Source: Fen-1254 sp963769605
Lineage (GTDB): Bacteria; Bacteroidota; Ignavibacteria; UBA10030
Reading direction: 5' to 3'
DNA length: 64,000 bases
NCBI GenBank assembly: GCA_963769605.1
Contig: CAVYML010000003.1
Span: 434,001 to 498,000 of the forward strand
Shown: piece after piece, positions 52,963 through 62,022 of the stretch
Position numbering within the stretch: the stretch's first letter is position 1
Layout of the letters: the number at the start of each line of letters is the position of its first letter
Position numbers and translations under genes: made by a program
Notes under the pieces: generated by a model
Databases searched by the model: none
Told to the model about the DNA's origin: nothing
The model's input: only the letters and a program-made list of their open reading frames with translations

Positions 52963-53051
52963 TGAGTTGACAAATATTTATATGCTTCCTGCGGTCGGCT
53001 GCAATGAAATTATGCGGTTCATAGGCCGCTCTTCGCTGTTTACAACTTAAA

Positions 53052-53098
53052 ACCGGCAATTGACAATTCGCAATTCGAGATTTGCGATTCTCCATTTA
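53052..53098. repeat. Heptamer repeat block
   Basis: 7-base words CAATTGA, CAATTCG, CAATTCG, AGATTTG, CGATTCT; it abuts the stop of the GPH transporter gene. Confidence 0.7.
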
Positions 53099-54895
53099 CG
53101 ATGTACTGTCGACTGCTTTACTGCGCCGGTTAGCCAAATCGGTTTCAATTTTATCCATCAACGGTTCTTTCAAAGGATAAATGAACATGAAGCCGGCAGC
53201 CAATAGTGCGCCGATTGCCGGATAAATGCTAAGCATCAACCTGATGCCGTTTTGAGTCTCTATGGTTTGTGCAACATTGGCATGGTAGCCGTAAAATGCA
53301 AGCAGCCATCCAGCCAGTGCAATTCCAATCGAAGCTCCGAATTTCTGAGACATCGAAGCGGCTGAGAATACAAGTCCCGTCGCACGCCGGTTATTTTTCC
53401 ATTCGGAATAATCGGCAGCATCGGCATACATCGACCACACGAGCGGGAAAATTATGCCCGCGCTTAAGCCTATAAGCGCCTGGTATATCAGGATGACTGA
53501 GATATTTGATTTTCCGATAAAATAAAACATTATGCTGAACACAGAGGCAAAAATCATGGCTATTGCAAATGTATTTTTCTTTCCGATTTTATCCGACACG
53601 GGTTTTGCAAGTACGACGCCAACGATGTTGGCCGCCTGACCCAGAAGCAGGTAAATTGTGCTGATTGCAAGCGTTACATTTATCGGATTAAAGTAAATAT
53701 CGCTTTGCCCCTGAAAATAATATTTAAAATAATAGATGGCAGCCCCGTCGCGTATGGTATTGAAGAAAATAGTAGAAATACCTGCGCCCACAAGTATAAA
53801 CCAAGGGGCATTTTTTAAAAGGTCTTTGACATCTGCTTTGAGCGATGTTTTTTCGGTTATCGGTTTAATACGTTCGCGTGTCCACAGGAATGTAAAGAGG
53901 AAAAAGATAACGGCAAGGATTGTAATGACAATAACGGCTTCCTGTGTGCCTGTTTTATAATCGATTTCCTGAATGACTACTTTGTTTATCTTTACATCTT
54001 TGCCGGGTTTATTTGCAGTTACGATTTTTAAATTGGAAAGGTTTGCCAGATTTTCTTTGGAAACAAATGAATTCAGCCTAATTTTAATGTCGCTTGGAGA
54101 ACCGTCGCGCAGCAATCCTAAGGTGTCTGTGCCTTCTTTAAATTCAAACCAGCTGAATTCGTTTGTCCGCTTGTTGACGACGCCAATTTTAAAAGGGTCT
54201 TTTGTTTTGGCGGTTAGTTTTGCCGATAAAAACAAGAGAGAATCTGCCGGCTGTTTCCGGGATCGCTCTTCAAGCTTGTTCTCCCATACGCAAATATTTT
54301 CGCCGTTGATGTTTTTCGGAGTATCTTTTAATTCAAAAACTGCCGGGTTGGTCGATTGAATGTAATTATTTGTACCGAAACCGTCGAATAACGGCTGGAA
54401 TAACCCGAGTACCAAAAAGCTGCCGCCGAATGCAAAAATAAATCTGTATGTAGCAAGTGTTGTCCTCTCTTTCCCGTCGGCTGTCATGACACCCATAAGC
54501 GAAGCATACGGAACGTTTATCATTGAATAGATAATCATCATTACCGCATACGTAGCGTAGGCATAAATTATTTTTCCGCTCATATTTAAATTCGGAGTTG
54601 TAAAAGTTAAAACCCCGATAATACCGAATGGAATGGCCATCCATAAGAGATATGGTCTGAATTTCCCCCACCTTGTCTCGGTACGGTCGCCCAAAATTCC
54701 AACCAAGGGGTCAAAAGCAGCGTTGCCGACTCGGGTAAATAAGAACATGGTTCCTACCGCTGCGGCCGGTATCCCGAAGATATCGGTATAAAAAAACATA
54801 AGATACATACCAAAAAGCTTCCAGTACATTGAAGAGGCGGCATCGCCGAACCCATAGCCGATTTTTTCCTTTAAGCTAAGCCTTTGATGTATCAT
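53096..54895 (-). CDS. GPH-family sugar:cation symporter with periplasmic insertion
   Basis: About 599 residues, 130-150 more than usual for the glycoside-pentoside-hexuronide family. Hallmarks: KEKIGYGFGDAASSMYWKLF, FDPLVGILGDRTETRWGKFR, NVPYASLMGVMTADGKERT. Between helix 5 (FIFAFGGSFLVLGLFQPLF) and helix 6 (AVIVITILAVIFFLFTFLW) lies a soluble segment of about 145 residues, which topology puts in the periplasm. ATG 54895 preferred to the TTG at 54910. Substrate probably a sugar; the inserted domain is unidentified. Confidence 0.9.
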   Translation of the reverse strand: MIHQRLSLKEKIGYGFGDAASSMYWKLFGMYLMFFYTDIFGIPAAAVGTMFLFTRVGNAAFDPLVGILGDRTETRWGKFRPYLLWMAIPFGIIGVLTFTTPNLNMSGKIIYAYATYAVMMIIYSMINVPYASLMGVMTADGKERTTLATYRFIFAFGGSFLVLGLFQPLFDGFGTNNYIQSTNPAVFELKDTPKNINGENICVWENKLEERSRKQPADSLLFLSAKLTAKTKDPFKIGVVNKRTNEFSWFEFKEGTDTLGLLRDGSPSDIKIRLNSFVSKENLANLSNLKIVTANKPGKDVKINKVVIQEIDYKTGTQEAVIVITILAVIFFLFTFLWTRERIKPITEKTSLKADVKDLLKNAPWFILVGAGISTIFFNTIRDGAAIYYFKYYFQGQSDIYFNPINVTLAISTIYLLLGQAANIVGVVLAKPVSDKIGKKNTFAIAMIFASVFSIMFYFIGKSNISVILIYQALIGLSAGIIFPLVWSMYADAADYSEWKNNRRATGLVFSAASMSQKFGASIGIALAGWLLAFYGYHANVAQTIETQNGIRLMLSIYPAIGALLAAGFMFIYPLKEPLMDKIETDLANRRSKAVDSTS

Positions 54896-54914
54896 AATAA
54901 TCCGATTCAAATTG

Positions 54915-55185
54915 TTGGTAAATAGAGTTCGTGGTTCTTAGTTTATAGTGCGCAGTTCAATTTTCAACATTGAGTTACTATATGGTTCCTTAACTTCTAT
55001 TCACCGTTAATAATTCGCGATTCACAATTTCCAATTCACCATTAACTCTGCTTGAACTTTATTGAATATATGAAATAATATTTAGTCCCTCCCGCAAAAA
55101 GGATCCGATGCCGGCTGCAAAAAAATAATTAATAACCTGTCGACCGAAGAACTAAATAATCTCATAACCGACCAACTCTGAGCTT
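54915..55185. repeat. Gene-free spacer with heptamer/octamer words
   Basis: Words AGTTCGT, GGTTCTT, AGTTTAT, AGTGCGC, AGTTCAA (54927-54962), then TTCGCGA, TTCACAA, TTCCAAT, TTCACCA (55015-55042), and octamer-like AACTAAAT, ATAACCGA near 55150-55180. Nothing else recognisable between. Confidence 0.6.
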
Positions 55186-55222
55186 TTGTATCACACGATT
55201 CCAGACGCTGCATAGAATCTTC

Positions 55223-56134
55223 TTAAAAAGGGAATTTGTCCTTAAACCAATGCTGCGTCATCTCAAGCCAGAAAACCAACCCGCGCCACCTGCCGAATGA
55301 AGAGTAATGTTTCTCGATCGTTGGATCGCCGACCCTTCTTCCGGCATGATGCAAATCATAATATTTCCCGCGCACCCACGAATCCAGTCCCAGACGGTCG
55401 TAATGGCCAAGGAGCCGGAGAAGATTTCCGGCGGCATATTCGCCGACTCCCTTGATAGAACGTAATCGCTTGAATAACTCTTCCGTCGGCAGCGGTTCGA
55501 AGCGCCACGACTCCACATCGAGCGTTTTATCCGCAACACGTTTTGCAAATTCCAAAATGAAAGGGGAGCGGTACCCTGCGCGTATATGTTTCCTCAAAAA
55601 AGTTTCTGTGCTTTCGGCGATGGTCTCCGGTTCTGGAAAAGTGTAAGCAGTCCCGTCAAATTTTTGACCGAAAGCTTCCGTTAAATTGACATTCATAATT
55701 TCCGTCAGCGCCCAACTGCAATTTGTTGTGCAGATCATTTTAACGATATCTTCGAAAACCGTCGGTGCGCGGAGCAGCCTGCCGGCGCCGGCTTTTGCGA
55801 TCCATCGGAATTGTGGCAGGGTTTTCACAAATCGATAAAATTCATCGAAATCTTCGTTTAGGCGAAGACAAGAGGCAATCTGTGCTTGCAGATCGGATTT
55901 CTGAGCTTTGCTTAGAATCTTTGTTGCAAGTGCTTCAACAGCAAGTTCGCCTCTATGCGGTGATCGGATGTCGATCTTCACAATCGTTCCGTCCATCAGC
56001 CGTACGATGCGGGTTAAGGTAGTCCGGTCTTCGCTTGTAGAAAACGGCGGGAGAGCACACCAGCCGTGACTGAATATGGTTCGTTGAAAATTGAATTCTT
56101 GCGGAACAGAAATATGCAGAATCGTGGTTTTCAT
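55223..56134 (-). CDS. HhH-GPD DNA glycosylase (OGG1/AlkA-like)
   Basis: About 303 residues from ATG 56134. The helix-hairpin-helix-GPD core is RLRSIKGVGEYAAGNLLRLL with the conserved Lys, and the catalytic Asp follows in YDRLGLDSWVRG. Such enzymes remove oxidised or alkylated bases. The N-terminal third has the beta-rich OGG/AlkA-like domain. A longer frame begins at 56227 but its first 31 codons (IIYHSPFTINH) are translated repeat. A promoter lies just before ATG 56134, giving a very short leader. Confidence 0.88.
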   Translation of the reverse strand: MKTTILHISVPQEFNFQRTIFSHGWCALPPFSTSEDRTTLTRIVRLMDGTIVKIDIRSPHRGELAVEALATKILSKAQKSDLQAQIASCLRLNEDFDEFYRFVKTLPQFRWIAKAGAGRLLRAPTVFEDIVKMICTTNCSWALTEIMNVNLTEAFGQKFDGTAYTFPEPETIAESTETFLRKHIRAGYRSPFILEFAKRVADKTLDVESWRFEPLPTEELFKRLRSIKGVGEYAAGNLLRLLGHYDRLGLDSWVRGKYYDLHHAGRRVGDPTIEKHYSSFGRWRGLVFWLEMTQHWFKDKFPF

Positions 56135-56147
56135 TGACGTCTGTTGC

Positions 56148-56176
56148 AATGTAGAGAGGCTTTGGCAGAGATGCAA
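56148..56176 (-). promoter_or_regulatory. Predicted promoter of the DNA glycosylase gene
   Basis: Minus strand: TTGCAT (56176-56171), 17-base spacer, TACATT (56153-56148), 13 bases before the ATG, so the mRNA is nearly leaderless. Confidence 0.5.
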
Positions 56177-56184
56177 AATAAATA

Positions 56185-56330
56185 AATGGTTAATGGTAAA
56201 TGGTGAATGGTAAATGATAAATGGCAAACTGCAAACAATAAATGATTATCAATCATTTGGTTTTTGAACCTTGAACGGCAGCACTGTAATACTTTAAACC
56301 AAGAACATCGAACTAAGCACCATGAACTAT
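56185..56330. repeat. Heptamer repeat block
   Basis: 7-base words ATGGTTA, ATGGTAA, ATGGTGA, ATGATAA, ATGGCAA, CTGCAAA, then GAACTAA, GCACCAT, GAAC at the right end. It overlaps the last codons of the pseudouridine synthase gene. Confidence 0.75.
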
Positions 56331-56915
56331 CATCGTCATTATTTTTTCTTCTTCCTCAGGCGTCAATGCACGGAATTCACCGGGCTTGATGCCGTCGAGT
56401 TTCAGGATACTGATGGCGACGCGAAGAAGACGCAATGTCGGAAAACCGACCGCTGCAGTCATCTTGCGCACCTGCCTGTTCCGTCCTTCCCGAATGATCA
56501 ATTCAATCCATGTCGTCGGAATATTTTTCCGGAAGCGGATCGGTTTAGGCCGCGGCGGGACATCAGGAGGCGGCGTCAGGATTCTTGCCCCGGCCGGTTT
56601 AGTCCGAATATTTTCAATAATCACGCCGTCCCGCAGCTTTTGCAACGCATCCTCTATCGGAATGCCTTCGAGCTGAGCCCAGTATGTTCGGGGATGTTCG
56701 AATGCAGGATCGATAAGCAGGTGCTTAACGCTGTTGTCGTTTGTAAGCAGCAACAAGCCTTCACTATCTGCGTCGAGCCTTCCAACCGGATAAACATCCA
56801 GAGGAAAAGGACCAAATTCCCGGAGGGAACGATATCCTGCCTGATGCGTGAATTGAGAGAGGACTCCGAAAGGTTTATTGAACAGGATATATGTTTTTGC
56901 AAAAGGCAGAGCCAT
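56313..56915 (-). CDS. rluE: RluE/RsuA-type 23S rRNA pseudouridine synthase
   Basis: About 200 residues from ATG 56915. Catalytic Asp in VGRLDADSEGLLLLTND; KTYILFNKPFGVLSQF at the start and EGRNRQVRKMTAAVGFPTLRL late are RsuA-family blocks. There is no S4 domain, as in RluE, which modifies U2457 of 23S rRNA. A longer frame from 56981 would begin inside the clpC terminator, so it is rejected. Last residues (VHGA) come from repeat DNA. Confidence 0.9.
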   Translation of the reverse strand: MALPFAKTYILFNKPFGVLSQFTHQAGYRSLREFGPFPLDVYPVGRLDADSEGLLLLTNDNSVKHLLIDPAFEHPRTYWAQLEGIPIEDALQKLRDGVIIENIRTKPAGARILTPPPDVPPRPKPIRFRKNIPTTWIELIIREGRNRQVRKMTAAVGFPTLRLLRVAISILKLDGIKPGEFRALTPEEEEKIMTMIVHGA

Positions 56916-56956
56916 GGCACGCCGTCGGTTCAGAGGAAATGAATGTGATTTGTTGT

Positions 56957-56997
56957 GAAAAAAAAATCCCTCATGAACCAATATTAATGAGGGATTT
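56957..56997 (-). terminator. Rho-independent terminator of clpC
   Basis: AAATCCCTCAT (56964-56974) pairs with ATGAGGGATTT (56987-56997); a run of A on the plus strand gives the T-run on the minus strand. Confidence 0.9.
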
Positions 56998-57022
56998 CCG
57001 GTACAAACGTAAAGCTGATTTC

Positions 57023-59539
57023 CTAATTCAGACCGCTGACTTCGCCCGTCGGTTCAATGAGCGGTTCGTTATGCTGTTCTTCAAGCGCGTTGACAAAGTA
57101 AAGTTCTTCTTTCTCTTTATTGAGATGCGCGACCACAATGGAACCGCTTATGAATGTGCCTTTGAGGATCTCTTCTGCGAGAGGATCTTCGACATATTTC
57201 ATAACTGCCCGGCGCAGGGGACGGGCTCCGAAGGACGGATCGAATCCTTTGTCTGCCAGGAATTCTTTTACATCGTGTGTGAGTTCGATTGAAATGCCCA
57301 TCGAATTCATCCGCTTGAAAAGTTCTTTTGCAGTGATCTCTATAATCTGAATAATGTGATCCCGTTCGAGCTGGTGGAAAATGAGCGTATCGTCCACACG
57401 GTTGAGAAATTCCGGATTAAAAACACGCTTGAGCGCATCTTCGATGCCGGATTTCATACTCTTATATTTGTCGCTGTGCGTTTCCGTAACGAATCCTAAT
57501 CCGCCGCCGGTTTTAATGTCTCTTGAACCGACATTCGACGTCATAATGAGAATAGTATTTTTAAAGTCCACACGGCGTCCGTTGCTGTCGGTTAAAAGTC
57601 CATCATCCAGAACCTGTAGCAGAATATTGAAAACATCCGGATGTGCTTTTTCGATTTCATCCAGGAGAACGACGGATAACGGTTTCCGCCGGACTTTTTC
57701 CGTCAACTGTCCCCCTTCTTCGTAGCCGACGTAGCCCGGAGGCGCGCCGACGAGGCGGGAAACCGAGAATTTTTCCATGTACTCGCTCATATCTATACGC
57801 ACGAGTGCATCTTCGGAATCGAAAAGATAACGGGCTAGAGCTTTCGCCATTTCCGTCTTTCCGACGCCTGTGGGACCGAGGAAAATAAACGAACCGATAG
57901 GGCGTTTTGGATCTTTCAATCCGGCGCGGGCACGGCGTATGGCTTTGGTTAATTTCGAAATTGCTTCATCCTGTCCGATAATGACGGTCTTCAAAACTTC
58001 TTCCATTTTGAGAAGTTTTTCAGATTCGCTTTGAGCAACCTTCTGCACGGGAATATTCGTCATCATCGAGACGACTGCCGCACAATCTTCTTCCGTTACA
58101 TCGTAGATTGTGTGCGCTTCCTTAAGGTCCCATTCCCGCTTTGCTATTTCCAGATCGTTGAGGAGTTTTTTCTCCAGATCTCTCAAACGTGCAGCTTCTT
58201 CAAAATTCTGATTTTTGACGACTTGGTTTTTCGATTGACGTATCTTTTCTATCTCTTCTTCGAGCTGCAGCACTTCTTTTGGTACTTTGATGTTCGCCAG
58301 GTGAACCCGCGAACCGGCTTCATCCATAACGTCGATCGCTTTGTCGGGCAAAAATCGGTCCGTGATATAACGATCGCTCAACCGTACTGCCGCATCGAGC
58401 GCCTTATCGTCGTAGAGGACGCTATGATGTTCTTCGTACTTGGATTTGATGTTCTGCAAAATTTTTATCGTTTCATCGACCGTTGTAGCATCGACCATAA
58501 TCTTCTGAAACCGACGATCGAGCGCTCCGTCTTTTTCGATATACTGGCGGTACTCGTCCAGCGTCGTTGCACCGATGCATTGCAGATCCCCCCGTGCAAG
58601 TGCCGGCTTGAACATATTCGAAGCGTCGAGAGAACCGCTTGCTCCGCCGGCACCGACGATCGTATGTAGCTCATCAATAAACAAAATAACGTCTTTTGCT
58701 TTTTCCAGCTCGTTCATAACGGCTTTCATGCGCTCTTCAAATTGACCGCGATATTTTGTTCCGGCAACCAGCGCTGCCAAATCAAGAGTAACGACTCGTT
58801 TTTCGTGGAGAACGCGCGAAACTTTTTTTTGAACGATCCGGATGGCAAGTCCCTCTGCAATTGCGGATTTACCCACGCCCGGTTCACCGATGAGAACGGG
58901 ATTGTTTTTCTTTCTCCGGCTGAGGACCTGTGCGACCCGCTCGATTTCTTTTTCACGTCCGACGATGGGATCCAGCTTGTCTTCCATCGCCAGCTTTGTT
59001 AGATCGCGTCCGAAATTGTCGAGCACAGGTGTCTTTGATCTGTCCTGTTTCTTGTCCTGCTGCGAATGAGCAGACGGCTGCGGTGCCGCAGCGCCTGCAG
59101 GTTTTCCGGAAATGATGTTGTCTAATTCATTGCGCACGATATCATAATGGACATTGAATTGGTGCAGAATTTGAGCCGCAATATTGTCGTCATCCCGCAA
59201 AAGAGAAAGGAGCAGGTGTTCCGTTCCTATAACATCGGATTTGTACAATTTGGCTTCGAGGTACGTAATTTTTAAAACCTTTTCCGCTTGCTTTGTCAAT
59301 GGGATATTGCCGATTGTTAATGTGCCGCCTGAAGTCCGGACTGTATCTTCTATTGCTTTTTTTAGTTTATAAAGATCGACATTGAGATTCCTGAGAATCT
59401 TTACTGCAATGCCTTCTCCTTCGCGAATTATACCAAGGAGAAGATGTTCCGTTCCGATATAATCGTGGCCGAGCCGCAGAGCTTCCTCCCGGCTTAATCG
59501 AATAACGTCTTGAACCCTATTTGAAAAATTACCTTCCAT
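57023..59539 (-). CDS. clpC: ClpC-type AAA+ unfoldase
   Basis: 838 residues, class-typical. Two Clp N repeats (about 5-145), AAA-1 with GEPGVGKSAIAEG and LFIDELHTI, a UVR-containing middle domain (FEEAARLRDLEKKL), AAA-2 with GPTGVGKTEMAKALA and VVLLDEIEKAHPDV, and the C-terminal D2-small domain ending in an acidic tail. Feeds substrates to ClpP; no clpP in the window. Own promoter with a near-consensus TTGACA and own terminator, so monocistronic. Confidence 0.97.
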   Translation of the reverse strand: MEGNFSNRVQDVIRLSREEALRLGHDYIGTEHLLLGIIREGEGIAVKILRNLNVDLYKLKKAIEDTVRTSGGTLTIGNIPLTKQAEKVLKITYLEAKLYKSDVIGTEHLLLSLLRDDDNIAAQILHQFNVHYDIVRNELDNIISGKPAGAAAPQPSAHSQQDKKQDRSKTPVLDNFGRDLTKLAMEDKLDPIVGREKEIERVAQVLSRRKKNNPVLIGEPGVGKSAIAEGLAIRIVQKKVSRVLHEKRVVTLDLAALVAGTKYRGQFEERMKAVMNELEKAKDVILFIDELHTIVGAGGASGSLDASNMFKPALARGDLQCIGATTLDEYRQYIEKDGALDRRFQKIMVDATTVDETIKILQNIKSKYEEHHSVLYDDKALDAAVRLSDRYITDRFLPDKAIDVMDEAGSRVHLANIKVPKEVLQLEEEIEKIRQSKNQVVKNQNFEEAARLRDLEKKLLNDLEIAKREWDLKEAHTIYDVTEEDCAAVVSMMTNIPVQKVAQSESEKLLKMEEVLKTVIIGQDEAISKLTKAIRRARAGLKDPKRPIGSFIFLGPTGVGKTEMAKALARYLFDSEDALVRIDMSEYMEKFSVSRLVGAPPGYVGYEEGGQLTEKVRRKPLSVVLLDEIEKAHPDVFNILLQVLDDGLLTDSNGRRVDFKNTILIMTSNVGSRDIKTGGGLGFVTETHSDKYKSMKSGIEDALKRVFNPEFLNRVDDTLIFHQLERDHIIQIIEITAKELFKRMNSMGISIELTHDVKEFLADKGFDPSFGARPLRRAVMKYVEDPLAEEILKGTFISGSIVVAHLNKEKEELYFVNALEEQHNEPLIEPTGEVSGLN

Positions 59540-59617
59540 TGTATTCCTTAGCTATATAAAATTTAATAACTTTTACTTTATTGTTAAACGGATAGCATTC
59601 CTTGAAAGTTTCTCTTT

Positions 59618-59646
59618 AATATAACCTTTTTTAAAAGGGGTGTCAA
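59618..59646 (-). promoter_or_regulatory. Predicted promoter of clpC
   Basis: Minus strand: TTGACA (59646-59641), 17-base spacer, TATATT (59623-59618), 78 bases before the start. No CtsR-like operator noticed. Confidence 0.65.
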
Positions 59647-59721
59647 GAAACAGCGTTTTATGCGTTTTTCGGTTAAAACAGAGAAAATAAATATTCAAAA
59701 TGCGATTTTATTGATAGGTGC

Positions 59722-59750
59722 TTGAATCAGATTCGTTTCTTTTCTACATT
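59722..59750 (+). promoter_or_regulatory. Predicted promoter of the lipoprotein/coiled-coil operon
   Basis: TTGAAT (59722-59727), 17-base spacer, TACATT (59745-59750), 51 bases before the ATG at 59802. Confidence 0.55.
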
Positions 59751-59801
59751 AGTGCATCTGATTTACCACAATCATGTGTCAATCCAGAAATCGGAGGTTC
59801 T

Positions 59802-60260
59802 ATGAAAAACGTAATTATAGCGATTCTTTCGCTGTTTGCCGTCCTTTTGTCGGGATGCAATACTTTGACTCTCAAGCCCGGAGATTTTTCATGGCCGGTT
59901 GAATCCGTTCTTAAAGTGAACGAAAAAGGAATTATTCAAGATCCCCGTCACTGTTTCTCCGTGAACGTAAAAGCTCTTTCTTTTGCCGAGTTTCAGGATT
60001 CGACCGCCATTAAAACAACACTCCGGATTATTCGAGATGTGGAAGGATATTATTATATCACTGCGCCGAAATTTAAAGACGTGTATGTTTTTGAAGATGC
60101 AGAGGGGAGCCTTCAATTGAAGAAATTCATTCCGGTAAAGGAACAGGGACTTGAATCGCCCGCTTTCAACCAACGAGTACCATATATTCAATTGATCAAT
60201 GAGAATGATCCCGTGTTGCTGTTGAACAAAGAGGGCATACACGAAGGAGCAAAAAAATGA
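59802..60260 (+). CDS. Small hypothetical lipoprotein
   Basis: 152 residues from ATG 59802 (CGGAGGTTCT before it). Lipoprotein signal IAILSLFAVLLSGC. The mature part (LKPGDFSWPVESVLKVNEKG, then a strand-rich region and RVPYIQLINENDPVLLLNKE) is predicted beta; family not recognised. The stop overlaps the next gene by four bases (ATGA), so the two products probably act together at the envelope. Confidence 0.85.
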   Translation: MKNVIIAILSLFAVLLSGCNTLTLKPGDFSWPVESVLKVNEKGIIQDPRHCFSVNVKALSFAEFQDSTAIKTTLRIIRDVEGYYYITAPKFKDVYVFEDAEGSLQLKKFIPVKEQGLESPAFNQRVPYIQLINENDPVLLLNKEGIHEGAKK

Positions 60261-61549
60261 AAACCGTTCTCGTTTCGATGATTATGAGCTTTCTCATGTT
60301 TGTACCGTTGACCGCTCAGCAGAAATCCGACTTTGCAACAGTTGAAAAATTTCAGGCAAAAGTCAAATCAATAACAAAATCGATTGAGACTGCTACGACA
60401 GCACAAGAATGTGCTGAGATTAGCAGCGTCCTTGATGCCACCGAGAAAGAATTCAAAGAGTACAAAGAATTGCTGGATAATTCACTATATCCGGACAATT
60501 ACCTGACCATGATATCCGATTTGCATGGAAGACTGCTCGTACGTCAGCGGGATTTGGGAATTATCGAAACACAGGTGACGCATATCACGGAATTGGAAGC
60601 GAAGATCAAGGAAATCTCCGAGCAGATCGGAAAGCTGAATGAACAAAATGAAAAGCTGCTGGCCGATGTGCAGCGGCTTTCACAGAACGTGCAGAAGCTG
60701 ACCGGCGATGCATTCTCATCTTTAACGCCGATCGATTCTCTCCGCCGCCAAATCGTCCAGTTGCATGCGGGACTTGCGGAACGCGATGCGCTTATCTTCT
60801 CTCTTGTCGACAGCTTGTTCTTGCAGTACGATAAGAATGTCACAGATATGAAAGATGTAGAGCGGCAAGGGCTTCTCGGCAAAGTTGAACATCACGGAAT
60901 CTTTGCCAATATCAAACGCTCGCTGCAGGACAATCTGTCGTTCATCGAAGCAACGACTTTAAAGCAGAGCGACATGGCCTCCATTCTAAAGCAGCAGCAG
61001 CAGTTCCGAACGCAGTGGACCGGTATCGGCCCGAAGCTTGCCGGATTGTACGCGGGCAAACAAAAAAAGAACGATGTTGCTCTTGTAGACTCAATGCTCC
61101 AGCAATGGTCGAGTAAGGTGGATGCTGCTACATGGCGTTCGCTCAATACACTCTTTAAAGAAAAAGAGGTATGGATCAAAGAGTTCACCAATGGGGACGA
61201 GTTCTCTGATAACCTTATCGCTTTTATCGACACACAAATAAAGAATGGGGGAGGGCAGTCGCAAGAGGCACGTTATACATTTTTCAAAAATTTTGATGAG
61301 AACGTGTGGACGCCGGAATTGAGCCCTTGGCTGGCTTCTCTCGTAGACGCTCAAAAAATCACTCCCGATCAAAAGAAAAACATTGAAGGAAAAGTTCTGG
61401 AATGGAGATCTGCCGTCAAGCCGGGATCATTTCTATGGATCTATATCGGCATAGTCATCGTTCTCCTCGTTCTCGGCGGAGCAGTTCTCTTCGTTCGGAG
61501 GAAAAAAATCGTTTTGCCGAAACCCGCTCCACCCCATCAAAGCACCTGA
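60257..61549 (+). CDS. Exported coiled-coil protein with C-terminal membrane anchor
   Basis: 430 residues. N-terminal signal (VLVSMIMSFLMFVPLTAQ), a long helical region with a clear coiled coil (ELEAKIKEISEQIGKLNEQN onward, about 115-155), a further helical domain with conserved-looking Trp residues, and a C-terminal helix LWIYIGIVIVLLVLGGAVLF followed by RRKK, which would stop in the cytoplasm. So most of the chain faces the periplasm. Translationally coupled to the lipoprotein upstream; terminator downstream. Function unknown. Confidence 0.85.
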   Translation: MKTVLVSMIMSFLMFVPLTAQQKSDFATVEKFQAKVKSITKSIETATTAQECAEISSVLDATEKEFKEYKELLDNSLYPDNYLTMISDLHGRLLVRQRDLGIIETQVTHITELEAKIKEISEQIGKLNEQNEKLLADVQRLSQNVQKLTGDAFSSLTPIDSLRRQIVQLHAGLAERDALIFSLVDSLFLQYDKNVTDMKDVERQGLLGKVEHHGIFANIKRSLQDNLSFIEATTLKQSDMASILKQQQQFRTQWTGIGPKLAGLYAGKQKKNDVALVDSMLQQWSSKVDAATWRSLNTLFKEKEVWIKEFTNGDEFSDNLIAFIDTQIKNGGGQSQEARYTFFKNFDENVWTPELSPWLASLVDAQKITPDQKKNIEGKVLEWRSAVKPGSFLWIYIGIVIVLLVLGGAVLFVRRKKIVLPKPAPPHQST

Positions 61550-61579
61550 CAGAATTCCGGCCCAAGAAGGTTGTCTCAA

Positions 61580-61610
61580 AGCCTCACCGACGAATCGGCG
61601 GGGCTTTTTT
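61580..61610 (+). terminator. Rho-independent terminator
   Basis: AGCCTCACCG (61580-61589) pairs, with one wobble and one mismatch, with CGGCGGGGCT (61596-61605); six T in all follow or end the stem. Ends the lipoprotein/coiled-coil operon. Confidence 0.8.
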
Positions 61611-61713
61611 ATTCATATATCGGGCTCCAAACAGGATTAATTACTTTATCATCCTTTAGGGCTATTCCCGGTTAACAAACTTATCCATAAGTTTTTTTGC
61701 TGTCAGGATAGAA

Positions 61714-61839
61714 GAGAAGTATTTATCCTTGAAAGGATTGAACTATAAGATTCGTATCATTCAATGTCGTGCATATGGTCTGCGAGATGAAGAATATCTC
61801 CGACTCAAGATCTAAACTTGTATGTTGGACAAATAATGT
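61714..61839 (+). pseudogene. C-terminal relic of a DDE transposase (ISL3-like)
   Basis: LNYKIRIIQCRAYGLRDEEY then LRLKI, a stop at 61813, and TCML in the same frame resemble the C-terminal end of ISL3-type transposases. No upstream catalytic part or element ends are visible. The remaining DNA from 61620 to 62022 shows no gene I would support. Confidence 0.4.
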
Positions 61840-62022
61840 CTGTCTCATTTTGCCAATATTCACCCACTCGCAAAGGAGAAGAGCCTTTATTCGGTTTCCT
61901 GCCGAATGGATGAGTTTGATTATGCGGCTCGATTACTGCAGGAAAAATTGCAAAAAATGTAATCTTGTAAAGAAAATATTCGATATATGTGACAAAACAG
62001 CCCTAATGTGGATCTTTTCTCA

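Noticed and set aside
52853..53051. A second attC site after the 52025-52852 gene
   Set aside because: GGCTCAAC and GAGTTGAC are present but neither fits RYYYAAC/GTTRRRY with pairing ends; only a separate hairpin is supported.
56135..56227. N-terminal extension of the DNA glycosylase
   Set aside because: The codons are repeat DNA and lie across the predicted promoter.
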